A DNA stretch of 25,918 bases from Chara braunii. Taxonomy: Eukaryota; Streptophyta; Charophyceae; Charales; Characeae. Under the pieces are notes generated by a model, which had not been told where the DNA came from, did no database searches, and was given only the letters and a program-made list of their open reading frames with translations. A program made the translations under genes and the position numbers. Location: positions 1,367,693 through 1,393,610 of the forward strand of contig BFEA01000336.1 in NCBI GenBank assembly GCA_003427395.1, read 5' to 3'. Shown here one piece after another: positions 1-9,846 of this stretch; within the stretch, counting starts at the first letter, position 1, and each line of letters begins with the position of its first letter.

Positions 1-134
1 GGACACTATGAATGTTCGTCTAGACCTTCCAAGAGAAGTGACCACTACCACTGTTCTACAAGAAATGTTGAAGAGGATAGAGGCCATGAAGACCGAGATG
101 GACACTATGAATGTTCGTCTAGACCTTCCAAGAG
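1..134 (+). repeat. 99-bp in-frame direct duplication in gag N-terminus
   Basis: Bases 1-35 recur exactly at 100-134, a 99-bp (33-codon) period that keeps the reading frame, so the residues MNVRLDLPR occur at both 8 and 107. The first copy runs off the window edge, so more units may exist upstream. The repeated segment is heptad-like (hydrophobic L/M/I spacing, charged K/E), suggesting an expandable coiled coil before the gag core. Confidence 0.85.
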
Positions 135-1109
135 CTAAGGTACCTCCAGAGAACATACCCTGCTTTGATGCAACCAAGGTTAGGGAGTTCCTGGAAGACT
201 ATGATGTCTTCGGTATGAGCCACGGTTGGTCAGACAAACAGAAGTTAAAAGCTCTGCTAGCCTATGTTGAGCCTAAGATGAGGGTGTCGGTGACAAAAAC
301 GACACAAAGACTCACAACATGGGTCGAGGTTAGACAAAAGATGCTGGAAGAATGTGCAAAGTATGACGTTCCAACGACCATGCAAAATTTGTTGGAAGTG
401 CGACGTTCAAAATATGCAACCCTTGATCAATTCCTAGAGGATTTTGAGCAGGTTGCGCAGAGAGTACCCTTCCTGGATGAGGCCCAGAAGTGTCATGTCC
501 AGCTAACTAATTTCGTAGAGGATGAAAGAAAGAGTGTGGTAAGCTGCGCTGCTCATTATCCTCTGAAGTGGGATGAAGTGGTTGAGATGGTCCGTGAACT
601 ACCTTTGGTGTCAAACCGGAAGTGGTCTCTGGAACAGATGAAAGCAATCACTAGTGCAAGAGAGGGAAATGTTGAGGCAGGGGGCCGAAGAGATCCTTGG
701 TCTTCTCGTTAAGCTTGGTAGCTTCGAAAAGTTAACCCTTTCTGCCCCAACAACTCAAACACTTGTTGGAGCTGAAGAAGGTAAGGTAGAAAGAAAGAAG
801 GGGAAGCAAAAAGAGGAGAGTGGAAGTGAGAGCGAGAGTAGTGATGATGATGATGCTAGGCGAAGGTGAAAAGAGAAACAAAAAAAGGAGCGCGACCAGG
901 ATTGGAAGAAAGATAATAAGAGCCGAGATTGGCAAAGGAGAGATGACCTCTTCCGATGTTATTATTGTGACGAGGAAGGTCATACTATAACTCGGTGCCC
1001 TTTACTAGAGAAGGAACTCGAAGAAGGGATTGTCAAGAAGAATGTCAATGGGCACGTCTGTGATGCCAATTGGAACAAGATAGATTTCCGAGTCAAAGGA
1101 GGGATGTGA
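2..1109 (+). pseudogene. gag: gag remnant: capsid-like domain and CCHC zinc knuckle
   Basis: Gag coats the retrotransposon RNA and forms the virus-like particle in the cytoplasm. Frame 2 is open from the window edge to a TAA at 710-712 and carries a helical retrotransposon-gag type domain from about 150 to 610 (FLEDYDVFG, W, LLAYVEP and TW landmarks). The tail continues in a different frame (about 654-1109): an acidic S/E/D-rich stretch (about 820-860), a basic K/R region, then a CX2CX4HX4C zinc knuckle with cysteine codons at 957, 966 and 996 and histidine at 981. TGA stops interrupt this part at 867 and 1107. The frame change falls near a G5 run around 680. It belongs to the Ty3/Gypsy relic and is clearly nonfunctional; the family assignment is secure from the zinc knuckle plus the downstream pol. 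Confidence 0.88.
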
Positions 1110-2282
1110 GCAGTTGTCCTAGAACAGGCTAGGGCCAATAAGGATAAAAAGAAGAAGGCTAGAGTTAATGTTATTACCTTTGATGGTATGCTACCTCCGG
1201 AGATAGTGGCTCGAGACGACAATCCCGGAAGTCAAAGTCTGAATGTATCCCATATCAGTCAGAAAGAGGTCGAAGAGAAAAAGCGAGAGAAGGCTCAAAG
1301 AGAGCTAGACCAGCTGATAGATGGGATCAAGGACCTAGTGAAGGAAGGGAAAGGAAAGGAAGTTGTCGGAATGAAGAGAAGGGTGGTCCTGAGATCCGAG
1401 GTCGAGGAAGGGATCTCGATAGATGAAGTAGTAAAGAAATTGCTCAAGGAGACCGAGATCACCCTATCTTGGAAAGAAGCAGTAGCTTTGGTACCTAAGT
1501 TTAGGGAAGAACTTAAGAAGATGGTTGAAAGGCGGAAGGTAGAAATCAATAGCCTAAAACTCTTTTCTCAGCATGTGGAAAGAGCCCCGCCTGGTACCAA
1601 GATGAGGTTTGGTAACATGTCGTGTGGATACTTGAACATCTCTGTGAATGACGTGAAGGTTAGAGCCCTAGTGGACTCTGGGGCCGAGATGGTGCTTATG
1701 TCCTCGGCCACGATGAGATCATGTGGGCTTGGAATAGATAGGAAGGTCAATCATCAACTTTCCAATATAGCCGGGTTTCTGCCTTCGGAAGGTTTTATTG
1801 ATGATTTGCCTGTTTGAATTGGGACTTTACGGGCCAAGATCCTTTGTTTTGTGGTCCCCAACTTGGATCATGATTGCATTCTCGGAGCCCCTTTCCTACA
1901 TAGAATGGAGGCTTGTGCGTTCCTTGGCCATGAAAGGGCAGCCTGGCTTTCTCTCCAGGATCCTAACAATGGTCAAAAACAGGCTTTTGTGATAAGTGAT
2001 AGGCATCATCTTCGTCATCAGCGACATGTTAACTCTCTTAAGCATGGAGAATCTGACAAGCTGGTTGAGGAAGTACAGGCGAAACTGAAAGAGAGTGGAA
2101 TAATAGACGAGAAGACAACGATTAGAGTAAATGATATCGGGAAGATGCTCAAGCTCCTGGTTAAAAAGAAGGAGTTGGGCGATAAGAGAGAGATGGAAGG
2201 ATTCAAGGATGCTGTGAGGGCAGCCAAAGCTGGCACGATGCAACTCACCTTCTCTGCGACTGGTCCTTTTTTAGGAAAATAG
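1110..2282 (+). pseudogene. pol: pol remnant: retroviral-type aspartic protease region
   Basis: The protease would cleave the Gag-Pol polyprotein during particle maturation. The reading frame continues that of the zinc knuckle. A charged, lysine/glutamate-rich, probably coiled-coil linker (about 1240-1560) precedes the protease. The catalytic motif ALVDSGAE has its aspartate codon at 1674-1676, and the late motif ILGAPFL is near 1884-1904. A TGA at 1815 separates these two halves, so the protease is broken. The frame ends at a TAG (2280-2282) beside a T6 run, where coding moves to another frame. Presence of DSGA followed about 70 codons later by ILGxPFL is typical of pepsin-like retrotransposon proteases. 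Confidence 0.85.
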
Positions 2283-3924
2283 CCACCGGATCTAAGAGGA
2301 AGTATAATAGTAAGAGCGTTAAGAAGAATCCGGTGGCAGTTTTGATAGAGAAAGATTACAATGAGGCATTAGAGAAGGAGAGAAAGATAATTAAAAGATT
2401 AAGAAAGGCTGCATTATAAGGAGGGAGAATTACCCCAGAGAGGTTCAAGATAATCAAGGTAGGAACCGATGACTTCCTTCTGCCGGCTGAGAGGGTTTTC
2501 ATATATGAATTATGTCAGAAGTAAAGTGGTGCCTTTTCTTTTAATGATGAGGAAAGGGGACGACTGGACGTTGACATGATCAAGATGGTCAAGATTTGGA
2601 CCGTTCCTCACACGCCTTGGAATGACAGACCCACGAAATATGACCAAAAGGAAGAAAAAGAGGTAATGGAGTACATAAACCAGAAGATCGCCTCCAACGT
2701 TGCGGAACCAGTTGATGGAGTTTACGCCAATCATTGGTTTTGCTTTTGGAAACTAGGTGGTGTCCGACGATGGATACAGAACTTGCAAAAGTTGAATTCG
2801 GTAACGGTTCGCGATGCGGGTAGCTTACCCAACGTGGATCTATTGGACGAGTCTTTTGCCGGAAGGAGCATCTACTCCCTAATAGACTTGTACTCTGGCT
2901 ATGACCAGTTCCCGATAGACCCTACTAGTCGACCTATGACTGTCATGCATACACCTAGAGGCCTCATACAAATGTGTGTGGTGCCTCAAGGGTGGACGAA
3001 TGGGGTCGCGGTCGTTCAGCGAGATATGTTGAAGGTCATGGAGGACATATGCCCAGAGGTTACGTTTCCGTACATTGACGACAATCCAGTTAAAGTACCG
3101 AAGGAAAAAGATGAGACTTTAGTGGATGGCCGAGTCAGGCAGCTCGTATGGGAACATGCGCAGGGAGTAGCGAAAGTACTAGAAAGGCTGACTAAGTACA
3201 ACCTAACAGCTAGCGGGCCAAAATCACTACTGTTCCAAAGGGAGGTAACGATCTTCGGTTTTAGGTGCTTCTTTGAAGAAAGGAGCCCCGATCCGAAGAA
3301 AGTGGATAAACTCCTGAATTGGCCTATGCCTCTAAAAACGGTTGGGGAAGTAAGGAGTTTCCTAGGGGTCTGCAGCTTCTAGCGAATGTTCATCCCCGGA
3401 TTCGCCAAGATAGTCGAGCCCCTTAGAGAAATGGTGCGACAAGGAGCTAACTTAGAGTGGTCTGACCAAAGAGAGAAGGCTGCGCGGGTACTTCAAGATA
3501 AGCTAAGAGATGGCGGGGTCGTATTAGGAGTACCCTACTTCGATAATGAAAGGGAGAGGCCCTTCATCATCGAAGCCGACGATGGCCCAATAGCATTGGG
3601 AGGGGTGCTCGTGCAGCGAGATGAGAATGGTAAAGAAAGGCCACTTAGATTTGAGAGTCGCACCCTTAATTCGGTCGAGAGAGGCTTATATTCAGTTCAG
3701 GAAGGAACTTCTGGCGATCCTGCACTGTCTCAGGGTGTTTAGACACTATGTTATGAGGCGGAGATTCATTCTAAGAACGGATTCCACAGCGGTAATCGGA
3801 GCTTTTAAAGAGGCATCAGCAAGTAGATGCTACGGTCAGTAGGTGGATAGCTCACATATGGACATATGATTTTGTACTAGAAAAATTACCCATTGAAAAG
3901 AATCGAGCCGATGGATTGAGCCGC
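2279..3924 (+). pseudogene. pol: pol remnant: reverse transcriptase and RNase H
   Basis: This part would copy element RNA into DNA and degrade the RNA strand. It is open at 2576-3379, with TAA stops at 2417 and 2522 just upstream in the same frame. The reverse transcriptase shows motif A (IDLYSGYDQF, aspartate at 2885), motif B-like PQGWTNG, and the catalytic YIDD at 3071-3082. A TAG at 3380 interrupts the connection region (CSF, then RMFIPGFAKI). RNase H follows: EADDG near 3570-3585, then a frame change at about 3690, the QFRKELLAI glutamate helix, and LRTDS near 3774-3788. A further frame change at about 3812 precedes the DGLSR end at 3910-3924. All expected catalytic acids are recognisable, so damage is mainly stops and indels. 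Confidence 0.92.
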
Positions 3925-5566
3925 GTAGAATGGGGATCAATAGATGATGAATCTCTTGAGGAGGCACCCTTCGTTGACGAAGACGATGATGAAGGACTGC
4001 CTCCAGCTCCCAGTTGTTATACAGCCTCAGCCATAGCAACAAGCAGGGAAGACTGCTGGGGGGAAAAGGAAGACCCTTATCTCCATTACCTTCTAACTCG
4101 AGAGGATGAGGGGGAAGGATGGTATGGGATGGTAGAACAAGCCGCTGTTGCAGCTCATGAGCTGGCAGAAAGTTCAAGGATGGTTGAACGAAGGCTGAAT
4201 GAGATAGAGGAAGAGCCGGAAGACCCTGCGCAAGATAAAGACGCTGAGGAGAGATTTAAGAAGGATGAGTATGATGGGGAATATAAGAGGATCAGTATGG
4301 TAATGAGCAGTAATCAGTTGGATGAATTCTATCATGAGAAAATAAAGAGAACCTTTAGGCTGCGTAGGGGTCACCTTTTTGTGGATGCTAAGAAAGGACT
4401 ACCGCCACTAAGAATAGTGTGTGGTAAGGAAAGGCAACTAGAGGTGATCGCCGCACTGCATGAGGGTCTAGCAGGGGGTCATAGGGGTGCTGATGCTACA
4501 TACTATAAAGTATCTCGACTATATCACTGGGATGGTCTAAGGGATATGGTTACGAGATATTGTAAGTCATGTGAAGCCTGTCAGAAAAAGGTTATCTATG
4601 AGATTGATTGAACCTTTATACCCCACTGTTCTTGTTGAACCTAGCAATACTGTTCACCTTGATCTAATTACTATGCCACCTGGTAAGGATGGAATGAAAT
4701 ATGTACTAAACATGAGAGATAACATGTCTGGCTATGTTGAAGCAAAAACCATCCGTAAGAAAACTGCAAAGATAGTGGCAGATTGGATCGAGGAAATCTA
4801 CCTAAGGTACCCCTTCATGCGTGAGTTTGTGGCTGATCAGGGATCAGAGTTCAAGAACGAGATGGTCAGGAAGCTCATGTTCAGATTTGGAGTCAGGATC
4901 AGATTTGTGACACCATATCATCCTCAGCCTAATGCACCAGTGGAAAGAGGTCACATGACACTGAAGGATGATATATCGAAATGGTGTCAAGGCGACTCCA
5001 GGAACTAGCCATCTTTCTTAATGGCGGCAGTCTATGCTGACAATGTGACTGTCAAACGGACTACAGGTTATGCGCCCATTACACTCTGGTATGGCAGATA
5101 TGCTACTTCTCCCCTTGAGAACCTGGTTGAGACCTGGACCCATGAGGCACAAAGAGAGTCGTACTCCACAGAGGAGTTACTGAGGCAAAGGATCAGGCAG
5201 ATCAAGGAAGTGGATGAGGCCATAATTGAGGCCACAAAGAGGATGTCAAACAACAGATTATCTGATCAGACATGGTGGAACGGCAAGAGGTACATCAGGA
5301 AGGAACGACTTCAGGTCGGAGATATTGTACTTCTACATGATACATCTTTCGAGACACAGTGGACCAAGAGATTGGAGGCCAGGTGGATGGGACCATTCAG
5401 GATCATCAGAGAGGTTGAAGGCAAGGCCTATGAGTTAGCAGAGATGCATGGTACGAGATCCCATGGTATAGTATCCGGCTCCCGGCTCCGAAAATTCATA
5501 CTTAGAGATGCAAATTTGATTCCGAGTTCGGACAGAGTGATGAGGCGAGGCCCGAGAGCCGTCTAG
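3925..5566 (+). pseudogene. pol: pol remnant: acidic linker and DD35E integrase
   Basis: Integrase would insert the cDNA into the host genome. After RNase H comes an unusually long acidic linker (about 3925-4330, many D/E, with runs such as DEDDDEG). The zinc-binding HHCC domain has histidines at 4459 and 4480 and cysteines at 4561, 4570 and 4579. The frame changes at an A5 run (4583-4587). The catalytic core has aspartates at 4661 and 4835 and glutamate at 4943, with exactly 35 residues between the last two (DD35E). A TAG at 5006 interrupts the frame. The remainder (5009-5566) includes a basic region and a C-terminal GPY/F-type motif, RWMGPFRI near 5381-5404. No chromodomain is visible. Stops and frame changes make this nonfunctional. 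Confidence 0.92.
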
Positions 5567-5619
5567 CATCAGCCCAAACATGCTGAGACGTGGCCAGTGT
5601 GCCCTCAATATTTGTTGCG

Positions 5620-5830
5620 ACATGGTGAGAGTGCCGCCAGCTTCAGATGATTATATGCTGGGATGTGGACAGTGTGCCGCCAGCTTCAGTTGACGACGAT
5701 TATATACTGGGATGTGGACAGTGTGCCGCCAGCTTCAGTTGATGACGATTATATGCTGAGATGTAGACAGTGTGCCGCCAGCTTCAGTTGATGACGATTA
5801 TATGCTGGGATGTGGACAGTGTGCCGCCAG
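5620..5830 (+). repeat. 49-bp tandem repeat array next to LTR A
   Basis: Units start at 5662, 5711, 5760 and 5809 with an exact 49-bp period. A shortened 42-bp unit precedes them (5620-5661) and the last is cut at 5830, where LTR-A-like sequence starts. Each unit carries GTGTGCCGCCAGCTTCAG and TGACGATTATAT. It lies between the pol stop and the sequence shared with the second LTR A copy, and is absent upstream of that second copy. It may be a subterminal repeat of the LTR or of the 3' untranslated region. Confidence 0.92.
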
Positions 5831-6316
5831 ATTCAGCTTGATCCTATAAGGATCACCTTCTATTATCACTAATAACAGGTCGGTTGCCGATTCGTCGGTT
5901 TACGATTCAACTCCAATCCACTCTTGCCACTGTAAAGGCTTTAGCCCTGTGGTCTGATTTGTTTCATTGTGTTTTCACCTGGACTTTATTGAATGGCCAT
6001 TTACCAAAAGTACTGAGTATTTATTTCGGGGAGTTGCACAAGAGTGAGGTTTTGTATGGCTAAAGCAAGGGGTATGACCATAGAGAATGGTTAAAGTTAA
6101 CCCCGTGTAGTGCGTGGACTTTTGTTGGATCTTTGATGTGATTGCAGGTGTGTTTGTGGTTCGGACTCTGGATTTGATTGCCTGCGATCACATACATATA
6201 TACTGCTGAGAGGAGTCCCGCTGTGACTGTGAGAAGTGATCGTCCTATATTAACAACCCTCTATACATATGTGTATATATATGCCTTGAGTGTTTCGTGT
6301 GGCCTATTGTGACTGC
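5829..6316 (+). repeat. LTR-like repeat A, copy 1
   Basis: This segment is collinear with 19912-20499, with roughly 30 differences by eye once the assembly duplication in the second copy is removed. Its position behind integrase fits a 3' LTR. It opens with a perfect stem-loop TGATCCT/AGGATCA (5839-5855, 3-nt loop) and contains an A/T-rich TATATATATGCC tract near 6274-6285 that could be a core promoter. Exact LTR ends are not fixed: no clear polypurine tract is seen, and the right end of the second copy is cut at 20499. Confidence 0.8.
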
Positions 6317-6349
6317 GAGTAAAGGTTAAACAAATTACCTGTTTGAGAG

Positions 6350-6368
6350 AAAAGGGGGATCCCCTTTT
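6350..6368. terminator. Stem-loop followed by T-rich tract after LTR A
   Basis: AAAAGGGG and CCCCTTTT pair perfectly around a 3-nt loop, followed by T-rich sequence. It may lie in the distal LTR or just outside it. A role in RNA 3' end formation is only a guess; the structure itself is certain. Confidence 0.3.
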
Positions 6369-6585
6369 ATCCTTTGCTTTTTAGAGATTTTTATAGTCGG
6401 ACGTTGGTCCTGGGTCGGGATTCAAGGTCCTTGTCCAGGACACCCCAAGCCCTAGACTCTGCAAGGAAGGAATCTGCCCCCGTGCAGAGCCTATTTGCCT
6501 TGCCTACCGAGGCGCTCTGACCAAAGGCCGGAGGTCTCGCGGCGGCTGCACGACTATTCCTTTAGCCGTGCAATATCGTGAGGGA

Positions 6586-6609
6586 TTAGACCCTCACGAC
6601 ACTTCGAGT
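6586..6609. other. Perfect 9-bp stem-loop
   Basis: TCGTGAGGG (6586-6594) pairs with CCCTCACGA (6601-6609) across a 6-nt loop. Confidence 0.8.
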
Positions 6610-7330
6610 CTGACAATTGAGTGTCATAAGCAGTATTCGGATCCCCGAGGGACCGCTTGATTATGGGCACTTCATAGTACGCCATCATTGCGACTGCTTG
6701 CGTACGTTTGCATTGCGAGTCGATATGAGTTAGCACTGCGTTCGCGCGGTCTTATATCAAGTCTCGCGCGTGACGCCTATTCGATTTCCGCATCGGAAAG
6801 TTATGGGATGGCTACTAAGGGACTAGGAGTATTGTCGCGTTGTTTGATGTGTTTGTGTGTGTTTTATTTTTGCGTTCGTAGAGTGGTGTATGCGTGGTGA
6901 GTGGGATGCATCCTAATCGACCGACGACGGGTTGCGCTTGGGACTTCAGCCCCCCAAGATGTCGGTTCGCGTGCGGATCCGATAACGGCGTACTACCGTG
7001 CGTACCCCCTATGCTACAACGAACGAGAAACGCCCTTGGCTGGTCCACCTCTGCGATTGCAACTGATTAACTTTCGTACTGTGGACTGGTAGCTTGGCGG
7101 GGATACGCCCACGGAAGGGAGGTGATAGCTCCCGTAAGGTGGAGGTAAGTCGTGCCTCGCGTAGGCCTTATCCTATCGTAAAGGCTCGCGGGAGGTATGG
7201 CTGACGCACTCAGGCGGAGCGGCTTGCGGAAGTTCCATGTATATTTTGTGACGAATGGTTTAAACAAACTCCTGCGTGACACGACCGGGAGGGTCCCGCA
7301 CTGCCTTGTGCGGTGCCGGACCGATGCGCT

Positions 7331-7371
7331 CGACAGGTGGTGCCGTTGTCGGGGATAACGGTTGCCTGTCG
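7331..7371. other. Two-part nested stem-loop
   Basis: CGACAGG (7331-7337) pairs with CCTGTCG (7365-7371), and inside it CCGTT (7343-7347) pairs with AACGG (7357-7361). A further stem (CCGCAC/GTGCGG, 7296-7313) lies just upstream. Confidence 0.75.
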
Positions 7372-8739
7372 TTGTCCCTGGTGGAACGACATTCGGGTAT
7401 GGGATTGTGAGAACTAGGCAAAACGAGTCGTTTTTGTTGAGTTTTCTATGGCTAGTCGACAATGACATTGGATTGAGGGCGAGTGAGAGTTGATTGTGTG
7501 AGATGGTTGTGGCTAGTACCGTAATGATGAGGCAAGGAGGACAAACGTTTTGACTATGCGATCACGTACTCTAACTAGCATGGTAGTAGATGGAGTTGAT
7601 ACCCTCTTCTGACCCTAAAAGTTGGTAAGTTTTGGACGGTGCCTTGTATGGTTGATATGGCTAAGGTGAGATGTGGTGGTATCAACATGACTAAGCATTA
7701 TGGTTGTGGGAGTTGGCCCTGTAAGGGACCTATTGTGGTCAGAAGAATTATCTTAATGGTCATGAGAGCAACTGGGTACCTTTGCCTTAGAGTGAGGCTG
7801 GGGATGTGTAAAGGGGCCTATTAAGTTGGAAGTCGTCAAGAGACTTCAAGGAGGGTTAGGCTAGTATGGACTGAGACCCGGGAGTCTGGGTTCTAAGCGG
7901 TTGTTCGACCGATATAGTCATGATAATGTAGGGCCTGTCCCGCGTGATGTGTTTGAACTAGGTGTATAAGGCAACAGATAGATGCAAGGAACATCATGCT
8001 ATGACCTTAATGGACGAGACTACGAGGTGTTGTAGGTCTGCATAGTAACCTCTCTGCGAGAAAGATATCTGATTCTATGAGCAGTCAGGATAGCAGTGAA
8101 AGGGTTAGCACTTGGACTTTTTTGCTTACCTTTAACAAGGCGGTGGGGTGTAGATGATGTTAGACCTTTGCTTGAATCTTTCCAGGTTCGGGTCACCCAC
8201 TTCAATCTATGGGTTGGAGCTAAGGACTTGAGACTACTCTTGTCTAAGGACACTTCTTTTGAGTTGTATATTGAACTCATCCATACGTGCCAGATTTTAC
8301 CTGAGTAAGTCTACCTAACGTCTGATTATGTGAGGCTATGTGCTTGATGACTATATTCCTTTAATGGTCATCCCTGTCAGAAATATTTCTATGGACCATG
8401 TATTTGAAGCATGTATTTGAACTATTAAGTCTGCAAGGATTTGCATGAGTGCCTCGAGTCCAATTATCAATTTATGACTATCTAGTACGGCTTGTGTGTT
8501 TGGACTGCTCCTCAAATAAGGGTAGAGATGTTAGAGTGCGATTATCAGTGTAATAACGGAAGGCGTATGTTGGGCGTTTTCTGTGATGGGCAGAACCCAG
8601 ACCAGAGCGAAGGCAACTCAGGATGCCTTATGCGAAGGAAGATCCCTGTGTGGCCCTACCAGTTAAACAGCGGGATGGGCTGAAGATATCCTTGCCGAGG
8701 CAAGTCAGAGAAGGAGAGTATATCTCTTCTTAGTGGGGC

Positions 8740-9297
8740 ATGTCGATAGATAAAGGGGTCTTTATTTGGATCGAGTCTGACCTTAGTGATGATCAGGACT
8801 GCGTGATTATGAGGGCGACGCTGTACGCCTCACCATCATTCTGGGTCTTGCACGGGATAGAGTTGGCACTTGGGCATGAAAGCCTACTCGCGAAACCCTT
8901 GAGAGTGGTTGAGGCAGCCGCCGCAAAATGGGCAAGAGGCAGGGTTCAGAAAAGGGGAGAGCAGGTGGTGATCCAGGTAGAGGTCAAACACACGAAAGAG
9001 TTTGCACTTCCCTCAGCCTCATTACAAGTTACCCTGCCAAAGGTCTTAGTAGAAGAAAGGTTTGGGGGACAAGCAAGAGTGGAAGCCGCTGCAGAAGCCG
9101 CTGTGAAGGCACGCGAATGGGAGTATGCACGATACACGTGCGAGCTGATATATGGGTTGTACTTGGACCAGAAATTTTTACCCTATAGCCAAGAACTCAG
9201 GGACGTGGCCAAGGTGGTTGATGCGTATGTAAGCTCCCATGATCCCGATGGGGAGGCTGTAGACTGGGATGAGGTTCGTGCGATAGCTGGCCGGTAG
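8740..9297 (+). CDS. Unrecognised 185-aa ORF upstream of the gag-like ORF
   Basis: An ATG-initiated frame of 185 codons, preceded by an in-frame TAG at 8731. I do not recognise the product. The predicted protein has no obvious membrane segment or signal peptide. Residues about 60-75 are alanine-rich (EAAAAKWARG), a beta-rich, valine-rich segment follows, and a second alanine-rich helix is near residues 118-128. The C-terminal part is acidic and aromatic (YARYTCELIYGLYL). It lies 550 bp upstream of the gag-like ORF on the same strand and in the same numerical frame, with stops between, so it could be a 5' accessory ORF of one retroelement or a fragment of a broken longer gene. Length and balanced composition make chance less likely but do not exclude it. 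Confidence 0.4.
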   Translation: MSIDKGVFIWIESDLSDDQDCVIMRATLYASPSFWVLHGIELALGHESLLAKPLRVVEAAAAKWARGRVQKRGEQVVIQVEVKHTKEFALPSASLQVTLPKVLVEERFGGQARVEAAAEAAVKAREWEYARYTCELIYGLYLDQKFLPYSQELRDVAKVVDAYVSSHDPDGEAVDWDEVRAIAGR

Positions 9298-9846
9298 AGG
9301 GTGCCCCTGTACCCTGTTGGAGTATGTCTCTTATGGATTTGAACATGTAAATGGATATGGGAGCTAAGACGGCAGGCCAATCAGTTGTGTAAACTGAGCC
9401 CCTGTGTGTTAGTCGGCAAGATGTATCAGATGGGTTGCGAGGCATGTACAAATGTATTCTGGTGTGTGAGGTGTATATAACGGATCTTGAGAGGCTCCAA
9501 GTTAGCCCGGATAGGGTTTTTCCTTAGACCAGGTGTCTAAAGCCATGGGAAGGTCGGTTAGGACGTGAGGGGGAGCCTCGCCTATGATACGAGTACGAGG
9601 GTCAGTAACATTGGTAACCTTGTTTACTGTCTGCCTAAGATCGGCTTCGAGGGCTCTGCCTATGTGGGATGTATATTGTCTATAGAACCCTCTAGCTAAA
9701 GTTAGGGCCATATTGTATAAATGGGGAGAGGGTTGGTGTGAGACGGGTAGTAATCAATTTTTACTAGCCCTGTTTGTTTTAAGCTGTCTTGCGCCCCAAC
9801 CTGATGGTCGACTGCTTGTCATGCGTGTCAGGCCGGTACCAGCATC
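9298..9846. other. No gene seen between the two ORFs
   Basis: All frames are interrupted. A short perfect stem-loop, TTAGAC/GTCTAA (9524-9540), is present. The gag-like frame is closed upstream by a TGA at 9802. Confidence 0.6.

Larger units (their letters stand above)
1..6316 (+). mobile_element. Degenerate Ty3/Gypsy LTR retrotransposon (left end beyond window)
   Basis: The domain order gag, aspartic protease, reverse transcriptase, RNase H, integrase identifies a Ty3/Gypsy (Metaviridae-type) element. Its left LTR and the gag start lie outside the window. Coding is spread over three frames with at least five frame changes (about 660-690, 2270-2282, 3680-3700, about 3812, 4583-4587) and in-frame stops at 867, 1107, 1815, 2417, 2522, 3380 and 5006, so no functional polyprotein can be made. 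LTR-like sequence follows at 5829-6316. Its true left edge is uncertain because a tandem array (5620-5830) sits between pol and the part shared with the second copy. No chromodomain is visible after the integrase. Confidence 0.93.
6317..8739. other. No gene seen; intergenic or decayed repeat DNA with stem-loops
   Basis: No open frame here has recognisable protein features; the longest (7067-7468, minus strand, 133 codons) has no motif. Perfect stem-loops occur at 6586-6609 (9-bp stem, 6-nt loop), 6785-6799 (6 bp), 7296-7313 (6 bp), 7331-7371 (7 bp outer plus 5 bp inner) and 8691-8704 (6 bp, 2-nt loop). No tRNA, rRNA or primer-binding site could be identified. Confidence 0.6.

Noticed and set aside
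5588-5830. CRISPR array
   Set aside because: Units are contiguous 49-bp tandem repeats without unique spacers, in a eukaryotic retrotransposon setting.
7660-7690. Primer-binding site for initiator tRNA (TGGTATCA match near 7674)
   Set aside because: Only eight bases match and no LTR end lies directly upstream.
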